DNA of 60,026 nucleotides from Salinivirgaceae bacterium (GCA_017557605.1 JAFYYJ010000040.1:1-60026); one strand, 5' to 3'; shown: positions 16,388-25,191, counted from the first letter of the stretch. Notes: generated from the sequence alone by a model not told the origin. A program made the numbers and translations.

Positions 16388-17479
16388 ATGAAACTTAAAC
16401 ATTTATTGGTTATTGCCGCATTTTCAGCAAATGGTTTTGCAAGCGCACAAACCGTAGATTCGGTTGTAACACTAGTGTTTGCGGGCGACATTATGGGACA
16501 CGACGCCCAAATTGCAGCTGCATACAACGAGTCTACTAAAACTTACGACTACACCGACTGCTTCCGCTACATCCGCCCGTATATCGAGAAAGCCGATTTA
16601 GCGGTTGGAAATCTTGAAGTTACGCTTGCCGGGCCGCCGTTCAAAGGTTATCCTCAGTTCTCGTCTCCTGACGAGTTGGCTGTGGCTGTCAAGGAGTGCG
16701 GCTTCGACATTATGCTCACAACCAATAACCACACCTGCGACCGAGGTTTAACAGGTGTTGTACGCACACTTGATGTACTTGATTCACTACAAATTCCGCA
16801 CACTGGCACGTTTCACGACTCAGCCGAGTGGCGGCAGACTTATCCGCTGATTTACAATGTAAAAGACCTTAAACTTGCTTTTGTAAACTACACATACGGA
16901 ACCAACGAACTGCCAACACCGAAGGGAACCGTTGTGAATCGAATTGTCAAGCAAAACATTATCAACGATATAGCTGCAGCAAAACGGCAGAATCCCGATT
17001 TGATTATTGCCTGCATGCACTGGGGCATTGAGTACGACACTATGCCCAACAAGGAGCAAATGCAACTGGCTGAAATGCTTAAAAAACAAGGTGTTGACAT
17101 CATAATTGGCTCTCATCCGCATGTGTTGCAACCAATGGAAATGGACACTGCAGCCAACCAATTGTTAGTTTATTCGTTAGGCAATTTTGTAAGCGCGCAA
17201 CGGACAGCTCCGCGAGACGGCGCAGCCATTGTAAATATCAGACTTACAAAGCGTAACGGACAAAAGCCGAAGATTGAAGCCGACTATGTGCTGACCTATG
17301 TTCATAACCCGACGGTGAATGGCAAGCGTCAGTTTTTCATTGTGCCGTTGGCCGATGCCGAATCTGGATTGATTGCGCCAATACAATCCGACAATTGGGG
17401 GCGTCTGCACGAATTTGCCGGTGAAGCGCGCGAAGTTTTGGGGCGTAATGTTAATATTCCTGAGGCTTCTCACCGATAG
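16388..17479 (+). CDS. CapA-family metallophosphatase-like protein (PgsA/CapA domain)
   Basis: The 363-residue protein starts with a signal peptide (MKLKHLLVIAAFSANGFASAQ). It has the CapA domain motifs: VFAGDIMGHD, LAVGNLEVTLAG, MLTTNNHTCDRGL, IIACMHWGIEYD and IIGSHPHVLQPME, equivalent to the metal-binding blocks of a calcineurin-like fold. CapA was named from poly-gamma-glutamate capsule synthesis, but stand-alone CapA proteins in Bacteroidota have no shown link to that polymer. Here no capB/capC genes are near. It ends the operon. Confidence 0.88.
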   Translation: MKLKHLLVIAAFSANGFASAQTVDSVVTLVFAGDIMGHDAQIAAAYNESTKTYDYTDCFRYIRPYIEKADLAVGNLEVTLAGPPFKGYPQFSSPDELAVAVKECGFDIMLTTNNHTCDRGLTGVVRTLDVLDSLQIPHTGTFHDSAEWRQTYPLIYNVKDLKLAFVNYTYGTNELPTPKGTVVNRIVKQNIINDIAAAKRQNPDLIIACMHWGIEYDTMPNKEQMQLAEMLKKQGVDIIIGSHPHVLQPMEMDTAANQLLVYSLGNFVSAQRTAPRDGAAIVNIRLTKRNGQKPKIEADYVLTYVHNPTVNGKRQFFIVPLADAESGLIAPIQSDNWGRLHEFAGEAREVLGRNVNIPEASHR

Positions 17480-17542
17480 CAATCATCATCTATATAACTC
17501 ATAAACAACATAATATGAAATTTTGATATTTTTTTCGCATTT

Positions 17543-17577
17543 TTTGATACAAGCAAACAAAAATCATTTCATATTTG
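17543..17577 (+). promoter_or_regulatory. Promoter of the trp operon
   Basis: TTTG at 17543-17546 and CATATTTG at 17570-17577 (one base off TAnnTTTG) are spaced 23 bases. Predicted initiation near 17584 places the leader-peptide ATG about 18 bases into the transcript. Confidence 0.6.
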
Positions 17578-17601
17578 CATCCGTTAAACAAAAACAAATA
17601 G

Positions 17602-17658
17602 ATGAACATTTTTAACGCATATTGGTGGTGGCAAAACTCAAGATTGAAAAAGTCGTGA
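17602..17658 (+). CDS. trpL: trp operon leader peptide (three consecutive Trp codons)
   Basis: The 18-residue frame reads MNIFNAYWWWQNSRLKKS and stops at TGA 17656-17658. Three Trp codons in a row (17623-17631) in an 18-codon peptide are a hallmark of ribosome-mediated attenuation. It lies between the trp promoter and a strong terminator, 99 bases before trpD. Segment 17628-17633 (GTGGCA, over the last Trp codons) can pair with 17661-17666 (TGCCGC); a stalled ribosome would block this. It is too short for routine gene callers. Confidence 0.9.
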   Translation: MNIFNAYWWWQNSRLKKS

Positions 17659-17724
17659 GATGCCGCGCTATATGTGTATAAAGAATACAAAAGGCTTGTC
17701 AATCACGACAAGCCTTTTTTTTTT
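17657..17724 (+). promoter_or_regulatory. trp attenuator: antiterminator segment and intrinsic terminator
   Basis: The terminator is AAGGCTTGTC (17691-17700) paired perfectly with GACAAGCCTT (17707-17716) over a six-base loop, ending in ten T (17715-17724). The upstream arm (17693-17700) can instead pair with GAGATGCC at 17657-17664, 6 of 8 positions, which overlaps the leader stop codon. A ribosome stalled on the Trp codons leaves 17657-17666 free to make this antiterminator; one that reaches the stop covers it and lets the terminator form. The pairings are read by eye. Confidence 0.8.
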
Positions 17725-17757
17725 GACAGATTTTTAAACACAATAAATTCTACAATT

Positions 17758-18762
17758 ATGGAAATGAAAGAGACACTACAACGGATTTTAAACCACGAGG
17801 AACTGACTCGTGAGGAAATGAAACAAATTTTGATTGGAATTACCCAAAACGAATTTCCAACAGAACAGATAACCGCCTTGCTTACAGGCTTACAGATGCG
17901 CGGAGTCACTGTTGACGAGCTTCTTGGCTTCCGCGACGGAATACTCGAGACTGGAGTTCCGGCAATCCTGAAAGCCGACCGCTACATTGACGTTGTCGGC
18001 ACTGGCGGAGACCGCAAAAACACCTTCAACATTTCGACAACAAGTTGCTTTGTAATAGCCGGTGCTGGCTACAAAGTAGCAAAACACGGCAACTACGCAG
18101 CAACATCGGTAAGTGGTGCATCAAATGTGATACAACATCACGGTGTGAAATTCACCGACGACATCGACAAACTGAACCGAAGCCTGAATGAGGCCGGCAT
18201 CGTATATCTGCACGCACAACTTTTCGCCAAAGCGATGAAATTTGTAGGCCCAATTCGCAAAGCCCTTCAATTCCCCACTATCTTCAACCTGCTGGGTCCT
18301 ATAGTAAACCCGTCACAGCCGAAATGCCAGTTGCTGGGGGTAGCAAATCTTGACCAAATGCGTTTGTATAAGCAAGTATATCAGAAAATTGGCATCGATT
18401 ACGGCATTGTAAACAGCATTGACGGATATGATGAAATCTCTCTGACAAGCGACTTCAAAGTAACCACCAACAACTACGAAAGAATCTTCTCGCCAAGTGA
18501 CCTAGGATTCGAAATTGCAAAGCCTGAAGAGCTTGTTGGCGGAGCCACAGAAGAAGAAGCTGCCGAAATTTTTGACGCCGTTCTTGAGAACCGTGCGCTG
18601 CCGGCACAAAAAAATATCGTTCTGGCCAACGCCGCATTCGGAATTCAGACTCTTGAGAAAGGTCAGAAAAGCATCGAAGAGTGCATCAGCATTGCACGCG
18701 AGTCAATTGACAGCGGCCGTGCTCTCGCCACATTCAAGAAATTTGCAGAACTAAACTCGTAA
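17758..18762 (+). CDS. trpD: Anthranilate phosphoribosyltransferase
   Basis: The enzyme joins anthranilate and PRPP in tryptophan synthesis. I start at the ATG of MEMKETLQ (17758), since the longer frame back to 17674 runs through the attenuator stem. The product has 334 residues, normal for TrpD. The PRPP loop VVGTGGDRKNTFN (about residue 80), KHGNYAATSVSGASNV and GPIVNPSQPKCQLLGV are the family signatures. It is the first structural gene after the attenuator and is five bases ahead of trpC. Confidence 0.97.
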   Translation: MEMKETLQRILNHEELTREEMKQILIGITQNEFPTEQITALLTGLQMRGVTVDELLGFRDGILETGVPAILKADRYIDVVGTGGDRKNTFNISTTSCFVIAGAGYKVAKHGNYAATSVSGASNVIQHHGVKFTDDIDKLNRSLNEAGIVYLHAQLFAKAMKFVGPIRKALQFPTIFNLLGPIVNPSQPKCQLLGVANLDQMRLYKQVYQKIGIDYGIVNSIDGYDEISLTSDFKVTTNNYERIFSPSDLGFEIAKPEELVGGATEEEAAEIFDAVLENRALPAQKNIVLANAAFGIQTLEKGQKSIEECISIARESIDSGRALATFKKFAELNS

Positions 18763-18766
18763 TCCA

Positions 18767-19570
18767 ATGGCCGACATTTTAGAAACAATTGTCGCACACA
18801 AGCGCTCGGAAGTAGCTGAATTCAAATCGATTATCAGCACTGACAAAATCCACAAAATGGCAGAGTCGGTGATTGAATCGGGCGAAAACGCTCCAAAATC
18901 GATGAGAGAAGCTCTTCTGGGGTCGCCTTCGGGAATAATTGCTGAATTCAAGCGGAAATCGCCCAGCAAAGGCTGGATAAAAGAAAGCGGCAATGCCTCT
19001 GAAATTCCTCTCGGCTATATGCAAAACGGAGCATCGGCAATTAGTATTCTTACTGATTATGAGTTCTTTGGCGGCAAAGACGAATTCATTGCGGAAGCAC
19101 GCAAATCGGGAGTGAGCATACCTATATTATATAAGAATTTCGTGATTGACGAATACCAGCTTTTTCAGGCACGATTGTGCGGAGCATCAGCTGTTCTGCT
19201 GATTGCCGCTTGCCTGACTAAAAACGAATGCCGTCAACTGCAAGAAACGGCTCACCAACTTGGCCTTGAGGTTCTGCTTGAAATGCACAACAACCGCGAC
19301 TTTGAATATGCCACGCAACAACCTGATATGTATGGAATTAACAACCGGAACCTAGGTTCGTTTGTTACGGATGTCGAAACCAGTTTCCGGCTTGCCGAGA
19401 AACTGCCCAACGGAGTGTGCAAAGTGAGCGAAAGCGGTATTAGCAAGCCTGAAACCGTGATGCAGCTTCGTAATGCAGGCTTCCGAGGATTTCTAATGGG
19501 CGAACATTTTATGCGTGCAGATAATCCGGGATTGGAACTGTCGAATTTCATATCGATGTTAAACGCTTAA
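18767..19570 (+). CDS. trpC: Indole-3-glycerol-phosphate synthase
   Basis: The 267-residue TIM-barrel protein has IIAEFKRKSPSKGWI (catalytic Lys), AISILTDYEFFGGKDEF, PILYKNFVIDEYQ, LLIAACL and GINNRNLGSF, all TrpC blocks. It closes the indole ring, making indole-3-glycerol phosphate. It is a free-standing TrpC (not fused to TrpF) and is followed after 11 bases by trpF. Confidence 0.97.
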   Translation: MADILETIVAHKRSEVAEFKSIISTDKIHKMAESVIESGENAPKSMREALLGSPSGIIAEFKRKSPSKGWIKESGNASEIPLGYMQNGASAISILTDYEFFGGKDEFIAEARKSGVSIPILYKNFVIDEYQLFQARLCGASAVLLIAACLTKNECRQLQETAHQLGLEVLLEMHNNRDFEYATQQPDMYGINNRNLGSFVTDVETSFRLAEKLPNGVCKVSESGISKPETVMQLRNAGFRGFLMGEHFMRADNPGLELSNFISMLNA

Positions 19571-19581
19571 AAATTAACTAT

Positions 19582-20223
19582 ATGCTGATAAAAGTCTGCG
19601 GAATGCGCAATGCCGAAAATGTCAAAGATGTATGCTCGTTGGGCGTCAACTTCATCGGATTGATTTTCTATGAGAAAAGTCCGCGATATGTTGAAGCAAA
19701 CGGCATAAATCCAACTGACACTGAATCAATTAAGAATGCATCTGCAAAACGTGTCGGAGTTTTTGTAAATGCAGACATCAGCTACATCGAAAGTCGGATA
19801 AAACAATACAACCTTAATTGCGTGCAACTGCATGGAAATGAATCGGCCAATTTTTGCCGCCAACTTAGACAATCGCCTGAAATGGATGGCAAGATGATAC
19901 TTAAAGCTATAAATATCAGCGATATAAACGATATAAAAAAATGCGCCGATTATGAAAATCTGATTGATATGTTCGTTTTCGACACCAAAAGCAAAATGGG
20001 CGGCGGCAGCGGACAACAATTCGATTGGAATGTTCTCGACTGCTACAACGGCAACATCCCGTATCTGCTCAGCGGCGGAATAAGTCCAGAAGATGCTTGG
20101 CGGGTTTCCGCCTTTGTAAACTCGCACAACCGATGCGCCGGCATCGACCTGAACTCACGTTTTGAGACAAGTCCGGCACTAAAGAATATCAATACTTTAC
20201 AACAATTTATAACAGAACTTTAA
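19582..20223 (+). CDS. trpF: Phosphoribosylanthranilate isomerase
   Basis: The 213-residue protein begins MLIKVCGMRNAENVKD, the TrpF signature with the catalytic Cys, and has FIGLIFYEKSPRYV, NCVQLHGNE, FDTKSKMGGGSGQQFDW and YLLSGGISPEDAW. It is a TIM barrel that performs the Amadori rearrangement before TrpC. The region is slightly more A/T-rich than trpC. trpA follows after one base. Confidence 0.96.
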   Translation: MLIKVCGMRNAENVKDVCSLGVNFIGLIFYEKSPRYVEANGINPTDTESIKNASAKRVGVFVNADISYIESRIKQYNLNCVQLHGNESANFCRQLRQSPEMDGKMILKAINISDINDIKKCADYENLIDMFVFDTKSKMGGGSGQQFDWNVLDCYNGNIPYLLSGGISPEDAWRVSAFVNSHNRCAGIDLNSRFETSPALKNINTLQQFITEL

Positions 20224-20224
20224 A

Positions 20225-21001
20225 ATGAATAAAATAAACAAACTATTCAGTGAATGTGCTGACCGAAAACTGCTATCGCTGTACTTCTGCGCCGGCTGTC
20301 CAACTCTGGAAGGCACAGCCGATGTAATACTGACACTTCAAGACAACGGCATCGACATGATTGAGGTGGGAATTCCTTTCAGCGACCCGCTAGCCGATGG
20401 TCCTGTGATTCAAAGCGCCGGCACCGTTGCTCTGAAAAACGGCGCAACGCTGCAAAAAATCTTCGACCAATTGGAATCGATAAAAGACAAAGTGCGTATT
20501 CCGCTTGTTATGATGGGCTACTTGAACGTTGTAATGCACTACGGAATTGAGCGTTTCTGCCAAAGTTGCGTAAAAAGCGGCGTGAGCGGCGCCATAATCC
20601 CCGACCTGCCTTTCGACGACTATATGAACGATGTGAAACCGATTGCCGACAAATACGACCTGCGCATCATTATGATGATTACTCCAGAAACAAGCGAGGA
20701 ACGCATCCGATTCATCGACGAGCACACCGACGGATTCATTTATATGGTAAGCTCGGCCAGCATAACCGGAACACAAAACAGCTTTGGCGATGCTAAACTT
20801 GAGTATTTCAAGCGAATAGATGCGATGAAATTGAAAAATCCGCGTATGATTGGATTCGGCATCAGCAACAAGCAAACCCTTGAAAACGCGCAGGAATACG
20901 CCGCTGGAGCAATCATTGGCAGCAAATTTGTATCGCTACTCAACGAGAAAGGCAATCCGAAAGATGCGGTTGATGCGCTATATCAAGCTATTAAACAATA
21001 A
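20225..21001 (+). CDS. trpA: Tryptophan synthase alpha chain
   Basis: The 258-residue TIM-barrel protein carries the alpha-chain signature MIEVGIPFSDPLADGPVIQ with the catalytic Glu, the second catalytic Asp in IIPDLPFDDY, and YMVSSASITG. It cleaves indole-3-glycerol phosphate to indole, which is channelled to TrpB. The gene precedes trpB by 16 bases; in most bacteria trpB comes before trpA, so the order here is reversed locally. Confidence 0.97.
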   Translation: MNKINKLFSECADRKLLSLYFCAGCPTLEGTADVILTLQDNGIDMIEVGIPFSDPLADGPVIQSAGTVALKNGATLQKIFDQLESIKDKVRIPLVMMGYLNVVMHYGIERFCQSCVKSGVSGAIIPDLPFDDYMNDVKPIADKYDLRIIMMITPETSEERIRFIDEHTDGFIYMVSSASITGTQNSFGDAKLEYFKRIDAMKLKNPRMIGFGISNKQTLENAQEYAAGAIIGSKFVSLLNEKGNPKDAVDALYQAIKQ

Positions 21002-21017
21002 CTTAACATAGACTAAA

Positions 21018-22229
21018 ATGGAAAAGAAGAATTATTTTGTTGATGATAAAGGATTCTACGGAAAATTCGGTGGCGCGTATGTTCCTGAAATACTGTACAA
21101 ATGCGTTACCGACCTTCAGCAATCGTACCTGCCGATTATTGAAAGCAAGGAGTTTCAGGACGAATATCGGCAACTACTGAAAGACTATGTCGGCCGTCCG
21201 TCGCCTTTATATTTTGCGAAACGCATGAGCGAGAAATACGGCTGCAAGCTGTATCTGAAACGCGAAGACCTGAACCACACCGGCGCTCACAAAATCAACA
21301 ACACCATTGGACAAATTCTAATGGCACGGAAGATGGGTAAAACCCGCATTATTGCTGAAACCGGAGCCGGACAACACGGTGTGGCTACTGCCACCGTGTG
21401 CGCCTTGATGAATATGAAGTGTGAGATTTTTATGGGTAAGACCGATGTTGAGCGCCAGCACACAAACGTTGAGCGTATGAAGATGCTTGGCGCCACAGTA
21501 CACCCTGTAACCACTGGCAATATGACCTTGAGCGACGCATGCTCCGAGGCCATACGCGACTGGTGCTGCCACCCTCAAGACACCTTCTACATTGTCGGCT
21601 CAACAATGGGACCACATCCCTACCCCGATATTGTTGCAAAAATGCAAAGCGTGATTTCTGAAGAACTGAAAGGACAGCTTGACGAGAAAATCGGCCGCAA
21701 CTACCCTGATTATCTTATAGCTTGCGTTGGCGGAGGCTCGAATGCCGCAGGAACAATCTACCATTACATTAACGATGAGCGCGTGAAAATTGTGCTTGCC
21801 GAAGCTGGCGGACACGGCATCGACACCGACTACACCGCAGCGACTATGCACTGCGGAACCGAAGGCATAATTCACGGAGCCCGCACCCTTGTGATGCAAA
21901 CCGATGACGGCCAAATAAAAGAAGCGTTCACTATAAGCGCAGGCCTTGACTATCCGGGCATAGGCCCAATGCATGCCAACTTGGCACAAAGCGGACGCAC
22001 CAAAATATTGGCAATCAACGACGATGAGGCCATTTATGCCGGTTACGAACTGACTCGTATGGAAGGTATAATACCCGCAATAGAAAGCGCACACGCTATT
22101 GCCGCACTCAAAAAACTGACATTCAAACCCGATGATGTTGTTGTACTGACCGTCAGCGGACGCGGCGACAAAGACGTACAAACATATCTGAATAACAAAC
22201 AAATGGCTAAAGAATATGGAAACTTTTAA
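21018..22229 (+). CDS. trpB: Tryptophan synthase beta chain
   Basis: The 403-residue PLP enzyme has the cofactor lysine in NHTGAHKINNTIG (Lys92), the substrate loop AETGAGQHGVATATV, and the phosphate-binding GGGSNAAGT. It joins indole and serine. It is the TrpB1 type that partners TrpA. Its last 14 bases overlap the start of trpE, indicating coupling. Confidence 0.98.
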   Translation: MEKKNYFVDDKGFYGKFGGAYVPEILYKCVTDLQQSYLPIIESKEFQDEYRQLLKDYVGRPSPLYFAKRMSEKYGCKLYLKREDLNHTGAHKINNTIGQILMARKMGKTRIIAETGAGQHGVATATVCALMNMKCEIFMGKTDVERQHTNVERMKMLGATVHPVTTGNMTLSDACSEAIRDWCCHPQDTFYIVGSTMGPHPYPDIVAKMQSVISEELKGQLDEKIGRNYPDYLIACVGGGSNAAGTIYHYINDERVKIVLAEAGGHGIDTDYTAATMHCGTEGIIHGARTLVMQTDDGQIKEAFTISAGLDYPGIGPMHANLAQSGRTKILAINDDEAIYAGYELTRMEGIIPAIESAHAIAALKKLTFKPDDVVVLTVSGRGDKDVQTYLNNKQMAKEYGNF

Positions 22230-23625
22230 ATATCAGACAACAAGCCGCAATATGCTTGCCGACCTATACACTCCCGTTGGCGTTTATATGCGCCTGCGCG
22301 ATGTGTACCCGCAATCGGCATTGCTTGAGAGTTCCGACTACCACAGCAATGAAAACAGCCGGTCGTTCATTGGAATAAAGCCAATGGCAAGCATACAAAT
22401 TGGTCATAACCAGATAACTATGAATTTTCCGAACGGCAAGTCGGAAAAAACTGTTATCAAACAAACAAAAAAAGGCGAAGCGAAAAAACGTGTTATCGCA
22501 GCCTTTAACTCGTTCATTAACAAGTTCAAAATAGAAGGCGACGGAAGCCGTTTCTGCGGACTTTACGGTTACACCACATTCAATGCTGTCCGCTATTTCG
22601 AGGATATCGAAGTGAAAGACAGCACAATGGAAAAAAACGACGCCCCCGACATCCTATATATAATGTATAGCGACATAATCGTTTTCGACCATTTCAACAA
22701 CACTATGCAACTGATAACGATGAACGGTGAAGCTGAGATTGACAACCTTATAAAGTTGATTAACAGACAGAATGTGGTTGCTTACGATTTTCGTCCGGTA
22801 GGAACAACAACATCGACACTTACCGACGAACAGCACAAGGCCAACATTCGCCGCTGCATTCAACACTGCCTGCGCGGCGATGTGTTCCAGATTGTACCAA
22901 GCCGACGTTTCATCCAAAAATACGAAGGCGACGACTTCAAGCTGTACCGCGCGCTACGAAGCATCAACCCAAGCCCGTATCTTTTCTATTTCGACTTTGG
23001 CGGATTCAGAATTTTCGGTTCTTCGCCGGAAACACACAACCGCATTGAAGGTGACAAAGCCTATATTGACCCGATTGCAGGAACGACCAAACGCACTGGC
23101 AATCAGGAACAAGACCTAAAAAATGCCGAATTTCTGCGCAACGATGCAAAAGAGAATGCCGAGCACGTGATGCTTGTCGACCTTGCGCGCAACGACCTGA
23201 GCCGAAACTGCCACAACGTTAAGGTTGATTTCTACAAAGATATGCAGTTCTACAGTCACGTTATTCACTTGGTTAGCCGCGTGAGCGGCACACTGAACGC
23301 CGATGCCGCCAAAATTGCGACCTTTGCCGACACTTTTCCTGCCGGAACGCTCAGCGGTGCGCCAAAAGTTCGCGCTATGCAGATTATCAGCGAATTGGAG
23401 CCGCACAACCGTGGCGCATACGGCGGTTGCATCGGTTTTATCGGACTTAACGGCGACCTTAATCAAGCCATTGTAATACGCACATTCATAAGCCGTAACA
23501 ACGAATTGTGGTTCCAAGCCGGCAGCGGCGTTGTGGCCAAAAGCAACGACCAATACGAATTGGAAGAATGTAACAACAAATTAGGAGCATTGGTGAAAGC
23601 CATTAAAATTGCAGAAACACTATGA
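22216..23625 (+). CDS. trpE: Anthranilate synthase component I
   Basis: The 469-residue chorismate-utilising enzyme carries the tryptophan feedback-site motif LLES at residues 36-39 and the catalytic C-terminal half with VFQIVPSRRF, YLFYFDFGGFRIFGSSPET, IDPIAGTTKRTG, VDLARNDLSR, TFPAGTLSGAPKVRAM and GGCIGFIGLNG. It makes anthranilate using ammonia from TrpG. It overlaps trpB by 14 bases and trpG by four (ATGA). Confidence 0.97.
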   Translation: METFKYQTTSRNMLADLYTPVGVYMRLRDVYPQSALLESSDYHSNENSRSFIGIKPMASIQIGHNQITMNFPNGKSEKTVIKQTKKGEAKKRVIAAFNSFINKFKIEGDGSRFCGLYGYTTFNAVRYFEDIEVKDSTMEKNDAPDILYIMYSDIIVFDHFNNTMQLITMNGEAEIDNLIKLINRQNVVAYDFRPVGTTTSTLTDEQHKANIRRCIQHCLRGDVFQIVPSRRFIQKYEGDDFKLYRALRSINPSPYLFYFDFGGFRIFGSSPETHNRIEGDKAYIDPIAGTTKRTGNQEQDLKNAEFLRNDAKENAEHVMLVDLARNDLSRNCHNVKVDFYKDMQFYSHVIHLVSRVSGTLNADAAKIATFADTFPAGTLSGAPKVRAMQIISELEPHNRGAYGGCIGFIGLNGDLNQAIVIRTFISRNNELWFQAGSGVVAKSNDQYELEECNNKLGALVKAIKIAETL

Positions 23626-24188
23626 AAACAATAATCATTGACAATTACGACTCGTTCACATACAATCTGGCTCACGTTGTAGCCGATTTTGGCGTTGATG
23701 TAGGCGTTGTCCGCAACGACCAGTTTGAACTTCAGCAACTTGCCGACTTCGACAACATTATTTTAAGTCCCGGACCAGGCATTCCGTCGGAAGCCGGACT
23801 ACTGTTAGATGTTATAAAAACCTACGCCGGACACCGCCCGATACTTGGCGTATGCCTTGGACATCAGGCTATTGGCGAGTTTTTTGGAGGAAAGCTCATC
23901 AATTTGGACGATGTTTTCCACGGAGTGGCAACCGAAGGTACACAGTTTGGTAACGACTACATATTCAATGGTTTACCCAAACGAATAACTATGGGACGAT
24001 ATCATAGCTGGGTAGTGGCAAAAGAAGGTTTGCCTGATTGTCTTGAGATTACAGCTGAAAGTGACGAAGGTCAGATTATGGGCCTGAAACACAAAGAGTT
24101 CAACATCCACGGCATTCAATTTCATCCTGAGAGTGTACTAACACCCGACGGACGCACAATTATCAAAAACTGGCTGGAAACTGAATAA
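23622..24188 (+). CDS. trpG: Anthranilate synthase component II (glutamine amidotransferase)
   Basis: The 188-residue class I amidotransferase has the nucleophile Cys78 in LGVCLGHQAIGEFFGG, the opening IIIDNYDSFTYNLAH, LSPGPGIPSEAG, and the His/Glu pair in IQFHPESV. It supplies ammonia to TrpE. It may also serve folate synthesis if no pabA exists elsewhere, which the window cannot show. It is the last gene of the trp operon and is followed by a terminator. Confidence 0.97.
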   Translation: MKTIIIDNYDSFTYNLAHVVADFGVDVGVVRNDQFELQQLADFDNIILSPGPGIPSEAGLLLDVIKTYAGHRPILGVCLGHQAIGEFFGGKLINLDDVFHGVATEGTQFGNDYIFNGLPKRITMGRYHSWVVAKEGLPDCLEITAESDEGQIMGLKHKEFNIHGIQFHPESVLTPDGRTIIKNWLETE

Positions 24189-24227
24189 AAAACTGCCGAC
24201 AATCTAACATAGATGTCGGCAGTTTTT
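24189..24227 (+). terminator. Terminator of the trp operon
   Basis: AAAACTGCCGACA (24189-24201) pairs perfectly over 13 bp with TGTCGGCAGTTTT (24214-24226). The A-rich left arm and T-rich right arm let it serve both strands, so it may also end the convergent lipoprotein gene. Confidence 0.93.
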
Positions 24228-24246
24228 AATTTTCAATGCAGCTACA

Positions 24247-25014
24247 TTATGGATGATAGACTGGTCGAACTGAATACCCCCAATAGCGGGAGTCTTCTCC
24301 TACCATAACATAATTGTCTTTAAATGTCATTTTGCAAGCGCAACTTGGGTCAGACGCAGAAAGCGAAGACGACCAATAACCTCCATGGATACCAACTCCA
24401 ACAACATCATCTCCAACTTGCTCGCCGGCTGCCGGAAGAAAAATATGGGCATCGGAAAGCGAGTAAGACTTTGATACTACGCCAACATTGTACACCTTAG
24501 CACCTTTATCGCTCTTAGTTTTTGCCTTGTAAACTATGTAACCACTTATATTTCGATTATTGTACGATAACACCCAAACCCAATAGCACTGGTCGCATAG
24601 TTCTTCCCAATCAGCCGCAGTAGGCATTGAGTATTTATATCCAACCTCAACTTTAGCAACATCATCAATTGTTTTAAGAGTTGTAAGCGCATCTGTAAAG
24701 CCTTCATTTCCATATTTTGAATTGTTACAGTACTTGGTCAGTGTGGTGTATGAGCCTTTACAATATTTATATGTATCCCATTCATATACAGATTTAATTT
24801 GAGTTTCACCCCATGCATAACGGTTTCCATAACCCTGAGGAGATGTGGCTCCAACATTATATGTGGCCCAAAGAGTGCCACTCTTAAGACCTAAATCGAC
24901 AAAACCGTCAACCGACATATCAGGCGTATCATCAAACAAATCGGTTTCGAGACAAGCCACAAACATTGTTGCAGTTACTGCAAGCAATGTCATAGAAAGG
25001 ATTTTCTTCAACAT
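24247..25014 (-). CDS. Lipoprotein with a 'major paralogous domain'-like (FISUMP-type) fold
   Basis: The 255-residue product has a lipoprotein signal (Cys21 in TMFVACLETD) with an acidic tail. The body matches the domain repeated in large paralogous families of Bacteroidales and Fibrobacter: VDLGLKSGTLWATYNVGA, YAWGETQIKS, the YSMPTAADWEELCDQC block, FLPAAGEQVG, GYWSSSLS and YGYSVRPVY. These proteins are usually surface or secreted; the function is unknown. The region is more A/T-rich than the trp genes beside it. It is a single gene, divergent from dapB. Confidence 0.82.
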   Translation of the reverse strand: MLKKILSMTLLAVTATMFVACLETDLFDDTPDMSVDGFVDLGLKSGTLWATYNVGATSPQGYGNRYAWGETQIKSVYEWDTYKYCKGSYTTLTKYCNNSKYGNEGFTDALTTLKTIDDVAKVEVGYKYSMPTAADWEELCDQCYWVWVLSYNNRNISGYIVYKAKTKSDKGAKVYNVGVVSKSYSLSDAHIFLPAAGEQVGDDVVGVGIHGGYWSSSLSASDPSCACKMTFKDNYVMVGEDSRYWGYSVRPVYHP

Positions 25015-25039
25015 ATAATCATCATTTAATTAAACATCT

Positions 25040-25047
25040 CAAAAATA
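25040..25047 (-). promoter_or_regulatory. -7 box of the FISUMP-type lipoprotein gene
   Basis: The minus strand reads TATTTTTG, an exact TAnnTTTG match, 25 bases before the ATG, with ATTG about 20 bases further upstream. It lies inside an inverted repeat, AAACATCT-7-AGATGTTT (25032-25054), which may be an operator. Confidence 0.55.
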
Positions 25048-25131
25048 GATGTTTTTGAAGATGCGACAATAAAAACGACCATAAAATGCAACAATTCCAT
25101 AAACAAATGCAATAGTTTTTTTCGGCATTCG

Positions 25132-25163
25132 TTTGATTGTTTTCGAAATTCGACAAACATTTG
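25132..25163 (+). promoter_or_regulatory. Promoter of the dapB-lepB operon
   Basis: TTTG (25132-25135) and AACATTTG (25156-25163) are spaced 20 bases, giving a start near 25170 and a ~22-base leader before dapB. Confidence 0.6.
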
Positions 25164-25191
25164 CACAAAATTTATATTAAAGCATAAACGA

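Noticed and set aside
17674..17757. Upstream extension of trpD by 28 codons
   Set aside because: It runs through the attenuator terminator stem and its T run; the ATG at 17758 gives a normal-length TrpD.
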